Assembly (NCBI RefSeq): GCF_014490745.1
Contig: NZ_LZEU01000001.1
Location: 310,001 to 374,000, forward strand
Reading direction: 5' to 3'
DNA length: 64,000 nt
DNA from: Pseudomonas alcaligenes
Lineage (GTDB): Bacteria; Pseudomonadota; Gammaproteobacteria; Pseudomonadales; Pseudomonadaceae
Positions 39,714 through 47,419 of this stretch are shown piece by piece. The number at the start of each line of letters is the position of its first letter. Position 1 is the stretch's first letter. The notes beneath the pieces were generated by a model. It was not told the DNA's origin. It saw nothing but the letters and a program-made list of their open reading frames with translations, and did no database searches. The position numbers and the translations under genes are program-made.

Positions 39714-39738
39714 GGGATGAGGGCCGACCCCTTATCCC
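39714..39738. other. Hairpin between the lipoprotein gene and fba
   Basis: GGGATGAGGG and CCCTTATCCC form a 10-bp stem with one G-U pair and a 5-nt loop, 11 nt after the lipoprotein stop. No T-run follows, so it may stabilise the upstream mRNA rather than terminate. Confidence 0.55.
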
Positions 39739-39812
39739 ATGAAACTTGAACATGGCCCGCCCCTGCGGCAGGCTTGCACGATTAACGACCCTTACCGGGA
39801 GACAGGAAAACC

Positions 39813-40877
39813 ATGGCACTCATCAGCATGCGCCAGATGCTCGACCACGCCGCCGAATTCGGCTACGGCGTGCCGGCCTTCAACGTCAACAACCTCGAGC
39901 AGATGCGCGCGATCATGGAAGCGGCCGACAAGACCGACTCCCCGGTGATCGTCCAGGCTTCCGCCGGTGCCCGCAAATACGCCGGCGCGCCCTTCCTGCG
40001 CCACCTGATCCTGGCCGCCATCGAAGAATTCCCGCATATCCCGGTGTGCATGCACCAGGACCACGGCACCAGCCCGGACGTGTGCCAGCGCTCGATCCAG
40101 CTGGGCTTCAGCTCGGTGATGATGGACGGCTCGCTGAAAGAAGATGGCAAGACCCCGGCCGACTACGACTACAACGTGCGCGTGACCCAGCAGACCGTAG
40201 CCTTCGCCCACGCCTGCGGCGTGTCGGTAGAGGGTGAGCTGGGCTGCCTGGGCAGCCTAGAAACCGGCATGGCCGGTGAAGAAGACGGCGTTGGCGCCGA
40301 GGGCGTGCTGGATCACAGCCAGCTGCTCACCGATCCGGAAGAGGCCGCGGCCTTCGTCAAGGCCACCCAGGTCGACGCCCTGGCCATCGCCATCGGCACC
40401 AGCCACGGCGCCTACAAGTTCACCAAGCCGCCAACCGGCGACGTGCTCTCCATCGAGCGCATCAAGGAAATCCACAAGCGCATCCCCAACACCCACCTGG
40501 TGATGCACGGTTCCTCCTCGGTGCCGCAAGAGTGGCTGAAGGTGATCAACGAGTTCGGCGGCGACATCAAGGAAACCTACGGTGTGCCGGTCGAGGAAAT
40601 CGTCGAAGGCATCAAGCACGGCGTACGCAAGGTCAACATCGACACCGACCTGCGCCTGGCCTCCACCGGTGCCATCCGCCGCATGATGGCCGAGCACCCG
40701 AGCGAGTTCGACCCGCGCAAGTTCTTCGCCAAGACCATCGTCGCCATGCGTGACATCTGCATCGCCCGCTACGAAGCCTTCGGCACCGCCGGCAACGCCT
40801 CCAAGATCAAGCCGATCAACCTGGAAGGCATGTTCCAGCGCTACGCCAGCGGCGAGCTGACCGCCAAGGTCAACTAA
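39813..40877 (+). CDS. fba: Class II fructose-1,6-bisphosphate aldolase
   Basis: 354 residues, zinc-dependent aldolase of the Calvin-cycle subtype. Motifs: [21 protein letters not shown], the zinc-site [28 protein letters not shown], and [10 protein letters not shown], then [15 protein letters not shown] for phosphate binding. It splits or forms fructose-1,6-bisphosphate in the cytoplasm. It is the last gene of the tktA-epd-pgk-fba group; 109 nt separate it from the lipoprotein gene and may hold a promoter. A strong terminator follows 13 nt after its stop. Confidence 0.98.
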   Translation: MALISMRQMLDHAAEFGYGVPAFNVNNLEQMRAIMEAADKTDSPVIVQASAGARKYAGAPFLRHLILAAIEEFPHIPVCMHQDHGTSPDVCQRSIQLGFSSVMMDGSLKEDGKTPADYDYNVRVTQQTVAFAHACGVSVEGELGCLGSLETGMAGEEDGVGAEGVLDHSQLLTDPEEAAAFVKATQVDALAIAIGTSHGAYKFTKPPTGDVLSIERIKEIHKRIPNTHLVMHGSSSVPQEWLKVINEFGGDIKETYGVPVEEIVEGIKHGVRKVNIDTDLRLASTGAIRRMMAEHPSEFDPRKFFAKTIVAMRDICIARYEAFGTAGNASKIKPINLEGMFQRYASGELTAKVN

Positions 40878-40889
40878 GCGCAGCTGCTG

Positions 40890-40918
40890 ACAAAAGCCCC
40901 GCCATGCGGGGCTTTTGT
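40890..40918. terminator. Terminator of fba
   Basis: ACAAAAGCCCCGC, loop CAT, GCGGGGCTTTTGT followed by more T. Strong stem, usable on either strand. Confidence 0.93.
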
Positions 40919-40933
40919 TTTTGGGGGAAGACC

Positions 40934-41374
40934 ATGTCGCTACGTTTGCCCGGCGCCCTGTGCGCCCTTCTGCTACTCGCCGGCTGTGCTCAGCAGCCGC
41001 CAACCGTTGCGCCGACCGCGCCGCAGCCTGCACCGCCGAGCGATCCGCTGCGCTGCGTCACGCGCGCCGAGTGCACCACCAAGGTCTCGCGCACCCTGCT
41101 GTTCGTCTTCGACTACGCGGCTGCCGGCGGTGCCCTGGTAGAGCGCGATGGGCGCCTGCTGTTCACCCCGGATACGGTGACAAGCGGTGATTGGCCGGCG
41201 CTGCAGATTCGCTTGGCCGCGGCGGCTGACAGCCACTTCGAATTCAGCAGCGCATGTCGGGCGCAGGGTTGTCGCTATCAGGATGAGCAGCTGCGCCGGG
41301 TCTACCGCAGCTACCTGGCCGGTGCACCCTGCTCGCTGCTGCTGGACAGTGCCATCCGCGGCTGCCGAGAATAG
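40934..41374 (+). CDS. Putative lipoprotein of unknown function
   Basis: 146 residues. MSLRLPGALCALLLLAGC gives a lipobox with C18, followed by a Pro/Ala/Gln-rich linker (to about 40) and a small globular domain with four Cys (RCVTRAEC and, near the C-terminus, CRAQGC and RGC) that could form disulphides. I do not recognise the family. A GGGGGAAG Shine-Dalgarno sequence precedes the ATG at 40934. It begins right after the fba terminator and ends 4 nt before the YgjP-like gene, so the two are probably co-transcribed. Confidence 0.75.
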   Translation: MSLRLPGALCALLLLAGCAQQPPTVAPTAPQPAPPSDPLRCVTRAECTTKVSRTLLFVFDYAAAGGALVERDGRLLFTPDTVTSGDWPALQIRLAAAADSHFEFSSACRAQGCRYQDEQLRRVYRSYLAGAPCSLLLDSAIRGCRE

Positions 41375-41378
41375 CCCC

Positions 41379-41879
41379 ATGAATGCCCTCAAATACCTCC
41401 AGGCCTACTCGCCGCATGTGCAGCAGCAGGTGCTGCAGATGATTGCCGACGACCGCCTGGGTGATTACCTGGCCAAGCGCTATCCCAACCGCCACCAGAT
41501 CCAGAGCGACAAGGCGCTGTACGGCTACACCACCGAGCTCAAGCAGGAATACCTGCGCAGCGCGCCGGCCATCGACAAGGTGCTCTACGACAACCGCCTC
41601 GACCTCACCCACCGCGCCCTCGGCCTGCACACGGCGGTATCGCGGGTACAGGGCGGCAAGCTCAAGGCGAAGAAGGAAATTCGCGTGGCCGCGCTGTTCA
41701 AGGAAGCCGCGCCGGAATTTCTCAACATGATCGTGGTGCACGAGCTGGCGCACCTGAAGGAGGCCGAACACAACAAGGCCTTCTACAAGCTGTGCCAGTA
41801 CATGCTGCCGGACTACCACCAGCTCGAATTCGACCTGCGCCTGTACCTGACCTGGCGCGATCTGACGCCTGCCGGCTGA
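41379..41879 (+). CDS. YgjP-like zinc metallopeptidase-fold protein
   Basis: 166 residues. The zinc motif is intact: H121-E122-L-A-H125 followed by H131 (VVHELAHLKEAEHNKAFYKLC), the pattern of the YgjP/DUF45 family related to M48 peptidases. The C-terminus LPDYHQLEFDLRLYLTW matches the family end. It is cytoplasmic by appearance. The true substrate of this family is uncertain: besides peptidase activity, a nucleotide-hydrolysing role has been proposed for E. coli YgjP. Its ATG is 4 nt after the upstream lipoprotein stop. Confidence 0.85.
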   Translation: MNALKYLQAYSPHVQQQVLQMIADDRLGDYLAKRYPNRHQIQSDKALYGYTTELKQEYLRSAPAIDKVLYDNRLDLTHRALGLHTAVSRVQGGKLKAKKEIRVAALFKEAAPEFLNMIVVHELAHLKEAEHNKAFYKLCQYMLPDYHQLEFDLRLYLTWRDLTPAG

Positions 41880-42110
41880 GCCGTACAAAAAACCGACAGG
41901 CGGCCGCAGGCCTTTCCCGCTGCGGCCTGTAGCCGTTCATCACCGGCTTATCCACAGGGCCATCCCCAGTCTCTGTGCACAACCTGGCGCGGGCGAGCCG
42001 AGCCGACCAGCGACGTCTCGGAACTGATGGCCAGGGGCTATGGTTAAAGCATGCCATTGGCAATGGACTCTCCCCCGTGCACGGCTGCGCGCCTTCCGTG
42101 GAGCCCCCTG

Positions 42111-43169
42111 ATGAACAGCGTCCCGTCCACGCTGAGCTGCGAGCAGCTGAGCAGTTTCAGCCCGCTGGATTTCCTTACCCCAAGCTATCGGCAGCAGCTG
42201 CATGCCAGCCTCCAGTACCTGCAGCGCCCGGCCGGCACCCTGCTGCTGCAGAAGGGCGAGCGTTCGCTGGCGCAGTACTACCTGCTGGAGGGCAAGGTGG
42301 CGGTGGACAGCGGCCCCGGCAAGCAGACCGTCGAGGGCGGCACGCCGCAGGCACACCTGCCGCTCAACCCCGGCGCGACCAACCCGGCCTCGGTGCGGAC
42401 GCTGACCGAGGTGCGCCTGTTCGCCGTCGAACACCAGCTGCTCGAGCGCCTGCTGGCCTGGAGCCAGGAGGCCGCCTACCAGGTGTCCAGCCTGGGCGGC
42501 GAGATGCTCGAGGAGCAGCACGACAGTGGCGAGGACTGGCTGGCCCGGCTGCTGGCCACGCCGCTGTTCGGCCGCCTGCCGCCGTCGCACCTGCATGCCC
42601 TGCTGGCGCGCTTCGAATACCAGGAGGTCAAGGCCGGCGACAGCGTGGTGCGCTATGGCGAACCCGGCGAGCACTTCTACGTGATCAAGCGCGGCCGCGC
42701 GCAGATCAGCCTGCCACCGGCCTACCGCGAGCAGCCGGCGCTGGTGCTGGGCTGCGGTGACTTCTTCGGTGAGGAGGCACTGGTCAGCGGCTCGGTGCGT
42801 GCGGCCAGCATCAGCATGCTGGAGGACGGCGAGCTGGCGCGCCTGCACCGCGACCACTTCGTCGAGCTGGTGCGCCCGACCCTGATCCCGCGGGTCAGCG
42901 GCGAGCAGCTGCGCAGCCTGGAGCAGCAGCCCGGGCGCAAGTACCTGCTGCTGGACGTGCGCCTGGCCGTGGAATACCGCCAGGGCCACCTGCCGGACAG
43001 TTTCAACCTGCCGGTGGCCAACCTGCGCACCCATGCCGACAGCCTGGATCGGGCCACCAGCTACATTGTCACCCCGGAGGCCGGCATCCGCAGCGAGCTG
43101 GCGGTGCACCTGCTCAACCAGATGGGCTTCGATGCCTACCTGTTGAGGGATGACTCGGCGGCCGCCTGA
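42111..43169 (+). CDS. Tandem cyclic-nucleotide-binding domains plus rhodanese-like domain
   Basis: 352 residues. Residues 10-130 form a first, poorly conserved cNMP-like domain (LQYLQRPAGTLLLQKGERSLAQYYLLEG). Residues 140-255 form a second, better one (VKAGDSVVRYGEPGEHFYVIKRG, CGDFFGEEALVSGSVRAAS). Residues 262-352 form a rhodanese fold (LLLDVRLAVEYRQGHLPDSFNLPV). The catalytic Cys loop is replaced by YIVTPEAGIRSE, so sulphurtransferase activity is not expected. No HTH domain is visible, unlike Crp. It may be a cAMP or c-di-GMP-responsive adaptor. GGAG seven bases upstream supports the ATG at 42111. It is close to the downstream binding-protein gene (36-nt gap). Confidence 0.85.
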   Translation: MNSVPSTLSCEQLSSFSPLDFLTPSYRQQLHASLQYLQRPAGTLLLQKGERSLAQYYLLEGKVAVDSGPGKQTVEGGTPQAHLPLNPGATNPASVRTLTEVRLFAVEHQLLERLLAWSQEAAYQVSSLGGEMLEEQHDSGEDWLARLLATPLFGRLPPSHLHALLARFEYQEVKAGDSVVRYGEPGEHFYVIKRGRAQISLPPAYREQPALVLGCGDFFGEEALVSGSVRAASISMLEDGELARLHRDHFVELVRPTLIPRVSGEQLRSLEQQPGRKYLLLDVRLAVEYRQGHLPDSFNLPVANLRTHADSLDRATSYIVTPEAGIRSELAVHLLNQMGFDAYLLRDDSAAA

Positions 43170-43205
43170 GCACCGCCGGGGCGCGCGTGCCGAGCGAGGA
43201 CTGCC

Positions 43206-43955
43206 ATGCTGCGTAGGCGCCTGTGGCTGCTGATTGTCTGTCTGTTGCTCGGTGGGCCGCTGCAGGCCCGTGAGTGGCTGGTGGTGGGCGCCGCCTTCCC
43301 GCAGGTGTACGAGCAGGGCGAAAACGGCCAGTTCCATGGCCTGGCCACGGATGTGCTGCGCCTGCTGGCGGCCGAACTGGGTGATGAGCTGCGCTTCGAG
43401 CTGTATCCCTGGGCCCGCGCCCAGCGCATGGTCGAACTGGGTGCGGCGGATATCCTGGTCGGCCCCTACCGTACCGCCGAGCGCGAGGCGCGCTTCGCTT
43501 TCGCCGCCGTACCCTTCTACCAGGATCGCATGGTGTTCTATGCCCGCCGCCAGGCATCGCCGCGCTGGGATGGCGACTTCGCCAGCCTGGCCGGGCAGCG
43601 TATCGCCGTGGTGCGTGGCTGGGCCTACGGCACGCGCTTCGAGGCGGCGCGCGCGCAGTTGCAGCTGGATACCGTGGAGAGCGTGCCCAACGGCCTGCGC
43701 ATGCTGGCTGCCGGGCGCATCGAGCTGCTGGCCAGCAACCAGCGCAACACCCGGGCACCGCTGGCCGAGCTCGGCCTGGACGGCCAGCTGGTGCAGCTGC
43801 AGCCGGAGTTCGACGTGCAGCGCGGCTACTTCGCCTTCCCCCGCGACAGTGCCCATGCCGAACTGCGCGAGCGCTTCGACCGGGCCTTCACACGTGTCGT
43901 CGAACAGGGCCTGCTGGCCCGCCTGGCGGCGCCGCTGGAGGTGGAGGTGCCGTAG
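43206..43955 (+). CDS. Solo periplasmic substrate-binding protein (SBP_bac_3-like)
   Basis: 249 residues. The signal peptide is cleaved after about residue 21 (GGPLQA-REWLVVGAAF). The mature protein follows the two-lobe family-3 plan: FHGLATDVLRLLAAELGDELRF, LYPWARAQRMVELGAADILVG, FYQDRMVFYARR and the hinge IAVVRGWAYG. No ABC permease or ATPase lies nearby. It follows the cyclic-nucleotide-binding protein gene by 36 nt, hinting at a shared signalling role. Ligand unknown. It is a paralogue of the proteins at 23978, 48252 and 53953. Confidence 0.85.
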   Translation: MLRRRLWLLIVCLLLGGPLQAREWLVVGAAFPQVYEQGENGQFHGLATDVLRLLAAELGDELRFELYPWARAQRMVELGAADILVGPYRTAEREARFAFAAVPFYQDRMVFYARRQASPRWDGDFASLAGQRIAVVRGWAYGTRFEAARAQLQLDTVESVPNGLRMLAAGRIELLASNQRNTRAPLAELGLDGQLVQLQPEFDVQRGYFAFPRDSAHAELRERFDRAFTRVVEQGLLARLAAPLEVEVP

Positions 43956-43977
43956 CCCGGCGTACGAATCGCCCGCC

Positions 43978-44020
43978 GGGTGCGCTCTGTGCACCAGCAG
44001 CCAGCTCGGGTGGCGCACCC
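43978..44020. repeat. Imperfect inverted repeat GGGTGCGC/GCGCACCC
   Basis: 8-bp arms about 27 nt apart, starting 22 nt after the binding-protein stop. It resembles the GTGCGC-type intergenic palindromes of Pseudomonas. Weak evidence on its own. Confidence 0.45.
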
Positions 44021-44060
44021 TGCGGGATAGCATTCATTGCCACCCCAGGTACTCGAACAC

Positions 44061-44136
44061 CCGTCATTCCCGCGCAGGCGGGAATCCAGTGTGCTATGCG
44101 AGCAACGCCTGGGCTCCCGCCTGCGCGGGAGCGACG
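44061..44136. repeat. 76-bp MITE-like palindrome
   Basis: Each arm is itself a hairpin: the left has TTCCCGCGCAGGCGGGAA, the right CTCCCGCCTGCGCGGGAG, and the 29-nt arms are complementary to each other except at a few bases near the two hairpin edges. The CGTCATTCCCGCG...GGAATCCAG form is a common dispersed element of proteobacteria. It ends just before the stop of the Gre-like gene and could end that transcript. Confidence 0.8.
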
Positions 44137-44145
44137 GGGTGGCCG

Positions 44146-44616
44146 CTACTCCGCGTGCTCGATCAGCCAGCGCTGCTGGCCGATGCCGACCTCGTCGCCG
44201 GGGCCCTGGCCGAGCAGTTGCTGGCCCAGTGGCGCGCGCGGAGTGATCAGCATGATCTCGCCAGCCTCGCCTGGCAGCTTCAGGCCGGCACCGTCCGGGC
44301 CGAGCAGCAGGCACTGGCGCTGGCCGTCGCGGCCCAGCAGATGCACCAGCGTACCGAGCTGGATGCCCTGTTCCTCGTCATAGTCTCGCGGCACCAGGTT
44401 GCGCCAGGCGGCCAGCGCCTGGCGGATCTCCTCGACCCGCCGCGACTGCCCGGCCGCCAGGTACGAGGCCTCCAGGCCACGGGTGTCGTACTTGTTCTCG
44501 GCCTTGCTCTCTTCGTTGGTGGCCGCCTGGTGGGCCGCCTCGGCGGCGCGAATGGCCAGCTCCAGGTCAGCGGCCAGGCGCGCGCAGACCTGCTGGTGCA
44601 ACTGCTGCTTGTTCAT
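44146..44616 (-). CDS. GreA/GreB C-terminal-domain-like protein
   Basis: 156 residues. The N-terminal half is a charged helix with NEESKAENKYDTRGLEASYLA, the signature seen in Gre-like factors, and the C-terminal half is an FKBP-like GreA/GreB domain (QLGTLVHLLGRDGQ, AGEIMLITPRAPLGQQLLGQGPGDEV). The acidic coiled-coil tip needed for RNA cleavage in GreA is not evident, so it may bind the RNA polymerase secondary channel without that activity, as Rnk or TraR/DksA-type proteins do. Its ATG overlaps the stop of the upstream GNAT gene (44613-44616), so the two are translationally coupled. Confidence 0.8.
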   Translation of the reverse strand: MNKQQLHQQVCARLAADLELAIRAAEAAHQAATNEESKAENKYDTRGLEASYLAAGQSRRVEEIRQALAAWRNLVPRDYDEEQGIQLGTLVHLLGRDGQRQCLLLGPDGAGLKLPGEAGEIMLITPRAPLGQQLLGQGPGDEVGIGQQRWLIEHAE

Positions 44617-45080
44617 CGCGCGGCGCTGGCCGGGCGGCGCATGCCGATGTGCGGGATATCGTCTTCCAGATACACCTCGCCCACCGCCACGAAACCGTAG
44701 CGCCCGTAGTAGCCCTGCAGATGGGCCTGCGCCGACAGATAGATCGGCAGCCCCGGCCAGCGCTCGGCGCAGGCCAGCAGGGCGCGTTCCATCAACGCAT
44801 GGCCGAGGCCGCTGCCGCGCGCCTCGGGGGCGATCACCACGCGGCCGATCACCACGTCGCCGCCCTGGGTGCTCGGGTCGAGCAGGCGCAGATAAGCCAG
44901 CAGCGCGCCATCCTGCCAGGCCAGCAGGTGGCAGGTATCGGCGAGCAGATCCTGCCCGTCCACATCCAGGTAGGGGCAGTTCTGCTCGACCACGAACACC
45001 CGGCTGCGCAGGGCGAGCAGGGCGTAGAGCTCATGGAGGCTGAGTTCGCTGTGGTGTTTGCTGTGCCAGGTGAGAGTCAT
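44613..45080 (-). CDS. GNAT acetyltransferase, ElaA family
   Basis: 155 residues. ElaA-type N-terminus (LYALLALRSRVFVVEQNCPYLDVDGQD) and the acetyl-CoA-binding motif VVIAPEARGSGLGHALMERAL, then IYLSAQAHLQGYYGRYGF and the family C-terminus DDIPHIGMRR. The acceptor is unknown. The ATG at 45080 is preferred over an upstream frame start at 45146. It is coupled to the downstream Gre-like gene by a 4-nt overlap. Its start is 33 nt from the stop of the DUF4386-like gene on the same strand. Confidence 0.9.
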   Translation of the reverse strand: MTLTWHSKHHSELSLHELYALLALRSRVFVVEQNCPYLDVDGQDLLADTCHLLAWQDGALLAYLRLLDPSTQGGDVVIGRVVIAPEARGSGLGHALMERALLACAERWPGLPIYLSAQAHLQGYYGRYGFVAVGEVYLEDDIPHIGMRRPASAAR

Positions 45081-45112
45081 GCTGAATGGTTGCCGCGCTT
45101 GAAGAATGCTCG

Positions 45113-45802
45113 CTAGCTTACCGCGCCTGCTGTGGGGGCACGCCACAGCTTTGCGCCGAGCCAGAGCATCCAGGCCAGCAACAGCAGATTGGCCGGCATG
45201 TTGATCAGCATGGCCAGCTCGGAGAAGCCGCCATAGGCCATCACCACACCGGCGCCGGCAGTAGGAATACCGCCGGCCATGGCAAGCAGGGCAAAACCGC
45301 GAGAGGCGTCACGGCTGGCCAGCAATCCGACGCCAAAGACCGTGGCGGTAAAACCCATGGCCAGGCAGAACATGCTGGCCAGGCCGATCTCGATCTGGCG
45401 CACGGCATAGGTCGCCTGGAACAGAGCGCTCTTCTGCTCTGCTGGCGCCGCGCTCCAGGCATCGACCATGGTTTTCAGCGCCACGCCATCCACCGCCTGC
45501 AGCGCCGCTGCCAGGGTCAGGCTGGCTATCGCTCCGGCGCCCGCCACCCTTGGGAAGTGGCGATGCCCGGCGGCCTGCAGTTGTCCGACAAACAGCAGCA
45601 ATGCCACCACCATGGCGGTGACACCAACCAGTTGCAGCAGGTGGCTGGCGACCCAGTGATGATCCGCCGCGTACTCCGCGAAGGCCGCAGCTGGTGCATT
45701 CGGGTCTGCCTCCATAGGGTGCAGGAAGGTACCGCAGAACAGCAGGATTACCCCGATTACGGCGCTGAGCGATCCCGCTTTATTCACCAGGTTGGCTTGC
45801 AT
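45113..45802 (-). CDS. Multi-pass membrane protein, DUF4386-like
   Basis: 229 residues with about six hydrophobic helices (near 10-30, 52-73, 83-103, 135-157, 165-185 and 195-213) and no catalytic motif. The layout, with HHWVASHLLQLVG after the first helix and a Gly/Ala-rich C-terminal half, resembles DUF4386-type integral membrane proteins; the family assignment is tentative. It precedes the GNAT gene by 33 nt on the same strand and may be co-transcribed with it. Confidence 0.7.
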   Translation of the reverse strand: MQANLVNKAGSLSAVIGVILLFCGTFLHPMEADPNAPAAAFAEYAADHHWVASHLLQLVGVTAMVVALLLFVGQLQAAGHRHFPRVAGAGAIASLTLAAALQAVDGVALKTMVDAWSAAPAEQKSALFQATYAVRQIEIGLASMFCLAMGFTATVFGVGLLASRDASRGFALLAMAGGIPTAGAGVVMAYGGFSELAMLINMPANLLLLAWMLWLGAKLWRAPTAGAVS

Positions 45803-45878
45803 GGACGGCTCCGTTGTCCCGTGTCGAGGAATTGATGATAGGCAAGGTCGGTATCTGGCGAGGCGCTGCTAGCAGTAT

Positions 45879-46253
45879 CTAGCAGTTGAGTTCCAGCGAC
45901 TTGGCCCGGCGGTAAGTAGCGAAGGCGAGGAAGAAGGACGCGGCACCGAACAGCAGAAGGAACCACTCGGGAGTACCGGATTCGGCAAACCGGTAGATGC
46001 CGAAGCTGCTGAAGAGCAGGCCGAAGACCATCCAGATCACCACGCCCAGCGGGAACACCTTTTTCGCCCCGCCGAGGCCATACATGCGTTTTGCCCGGCT
46101 GCTCATGATGAAGGTGTCGCTGGCCTCATCGGCGCAGCTCTCCGAGCAGGTCACGGCAAAGCCTTTGTCGATTGCGCAGCTCGGGCAAACGCCCTTGCCG
46201 CAGGATTTGCAGATGGCGATGGCGGCGTCGGTATGGTGGTTGAAGCAGTTCAT
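45879..46253 (-). CDS. Zinc-ribbon/B-box-like protein with two membrane helices
   Basis: 124 residues. The N-terminal 40 residues are Cys/His-rich (C3, H6/H7, C15, C18, C23, C26, C36, C40) and begin MNCFNHHTDAAIAICKSCGK, a B-box-like zinc-binding pattern. Two membrane helices follow (about 67-86 and 95-113). Such proteins are common but uncharacterised. It is the last of a run of small minus-strand membrane-protein genes. Confidence 0.75.
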   Translation of the reverse strand: MNCFNHHTDAAIAICKSCGKGVCPSCAIDKGFAVTCSESCADEASDTFIMSSRAKRMYGLGGAKKVFPLGVVIWMVFGLLFSSFGIYRFAESGTPEWFLLLFGAASFFLAFATYRRAKSLELNC

Positions 46254-46306
46254 AAGGTTGTCTCATCCATGAAGTGGTTTTTGCTGCAGTTGGCGGCCCG
46301 AACCGG

Positions 46307-46627
46307 TCAGGCGTCGAGCTCGCGCAGCCGGGTTTCTACTTTTGCCTTGTCGACAAAGTTGCGGAAGAGCGGCCAGTTCCTGTGGGACTGTTTCTTGATA
46401 AAGGCATGCGCGAACAGCATGCCGAACACGAAGAAGATCACTATCAGGGCTACATGAGGCCAGCTCGGCGTGCCGAACAGGTAGAAGAAGGACAGGGTGA
46501 TGACGGCCACGGATAGCCAGAGCGGCACCTCGCGCCACCACGTCATTGTGCGCATAGGCGCATCCAGTTCCTTTAACAGCTGCTGGAGCAGCTTGCGTTC
46601 CTGTTCAGGGCTCACGGGGTTCTCCAT
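46307..46627 (-). CDS. Small two-helix membrane protein of unknown function
   Basis: 106 residues starting MENPVSPEQERKLLQQLL. A charged N-terminus is followed by two membrane helices (about 33-50 and 56-74, VPLWLSVAVITLSFFYLF and HVALIVIFFVFGMLFAHAF) and a basic C-terminus. The ATG at 46627 is chosen; a longer frame from 46744 overlaps the neighbouring gene in another frame. It overlaps the end of the upstream gene by 16 nt, indicating coupling. Codon use is less G+C-biased than in the flanking genes. Confidence 0.6.
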   Translation of the reverse strand: MENPVSPEQERKLLQQLLKELDAPMRTMTWWREVPLWLSVAVITLSFFYLFGTPSWPHVALIVIFFVFGMLFAHAFIKKQSHRNWPLFRNFVDKAKVETRLRELDA

Positions 46628-46923
46628 AGGGGGATGGCAAAGGGAATAAGGCCGTAAAAGGAAACCATTGCCGTTGCCCACCATGATGGTCTGAAGTCGT
46701 TCATGGAGTGCTTGACGAATATGACGAACAGCAGAACCGGCCAAATGAAGATAGCCCCGCCAAACCCCAAGAATTTATGGCTGGATAAGCTGGCCGGTAA
46801 TAACAGATAGAGCGTGCCTGTGATAATGGCGACGGCGCTGAACAGGATGCAGGCAATCCCTTGGGGCGTCGACAGTAGCGGGCCTTTCAGGATGGTGGAT
46901 ATTGGTTGCTGCGAGAAATTCAT
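46612..46923 (-). CDS. Small three-helix membrane protein of unknown function
   Basis: 103 residues with three predicted membrane helices (about 20-45, 50-69 and 80-99), including GIACILFSAVAIITGTLYLL and FGGAIFIWPVLLFVIFVK. I recognise no family. Base composition is clearly lower in G+C than the surroundings, consistent with recent acquisition. It overlaps the downstream small membrane-protein gene by 16 nt. Confidence 0.6.
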   Translation of the reverse strand: MNFSQQPISTILKGPLLSTPQGIACILFSAVAIITGTLYLLLPASLSSHKFLGFGGAIFIWPVLLFVIFVKHSMNDFRPSWWATAMVSFYGLIPFAIPLWRTP

Positions 46924-47419
46924 CTATTACCTGATGCTGGAAAATGGTCGTCCATAGGGCGAATTGAAGTGTCGTAGATATATTTTTATCTGGTCAGAGC
47001 GAAGAATTTCTCCGCATCGCTGTATTCACCCGTTGTGCAGTTGGTTCTCAGGATTGTGTACTGAACGCTATGTTCGGCTACTTGATAGTCTCAGAGGGCT
47101 GCAGCGAAGCCACTACTACTTTCCCCGCAGGTGGGATATTTGCCTTCGGTGTATGGATGGCCTGTGGAGAATAGTTTTTCGGTTTTCACGTCTATGCTAT
47201 TGATGGTGACCCGCTCAGGTCTTCATAGATGTTTCCACTGCGAAGCATCTGACCGGTAACAATGGGCATTAGTCTGCCGTCCATAACCGCCGTATCCGGG
47301 CTGTCGTCACTCCCGCGAAGCTACTGATTCGCCTGCACCCTGTCCATTGCCGGCCTCTGCGCTTGCCTGCCGACATCCCAGCGCCACCTACACTGCTTCT
47401 GGGGACTGGGAGGTGTGTA
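46924..47419. other. Lower-G+C intergenic gap, no convincing gene
   Basis: About 500 nt between divergent genes. The left two thirds have many T and A runs and short frames without codon bias or a Shine-Dalgarno sequence; I see no known domain. It probably holds promoters for the small membrane-protein genes and the HDOD gene, and may be a remnant of an inserted segment. Confidence 0.5.

Noticed and set aside
46964..47203. 79-codon plus-strand frame in the low-G+C gap
   Set aside because: No Shine-Dalgarno sequence, no codon bias and Cys/Trp/Arg-rich composition; probably random.
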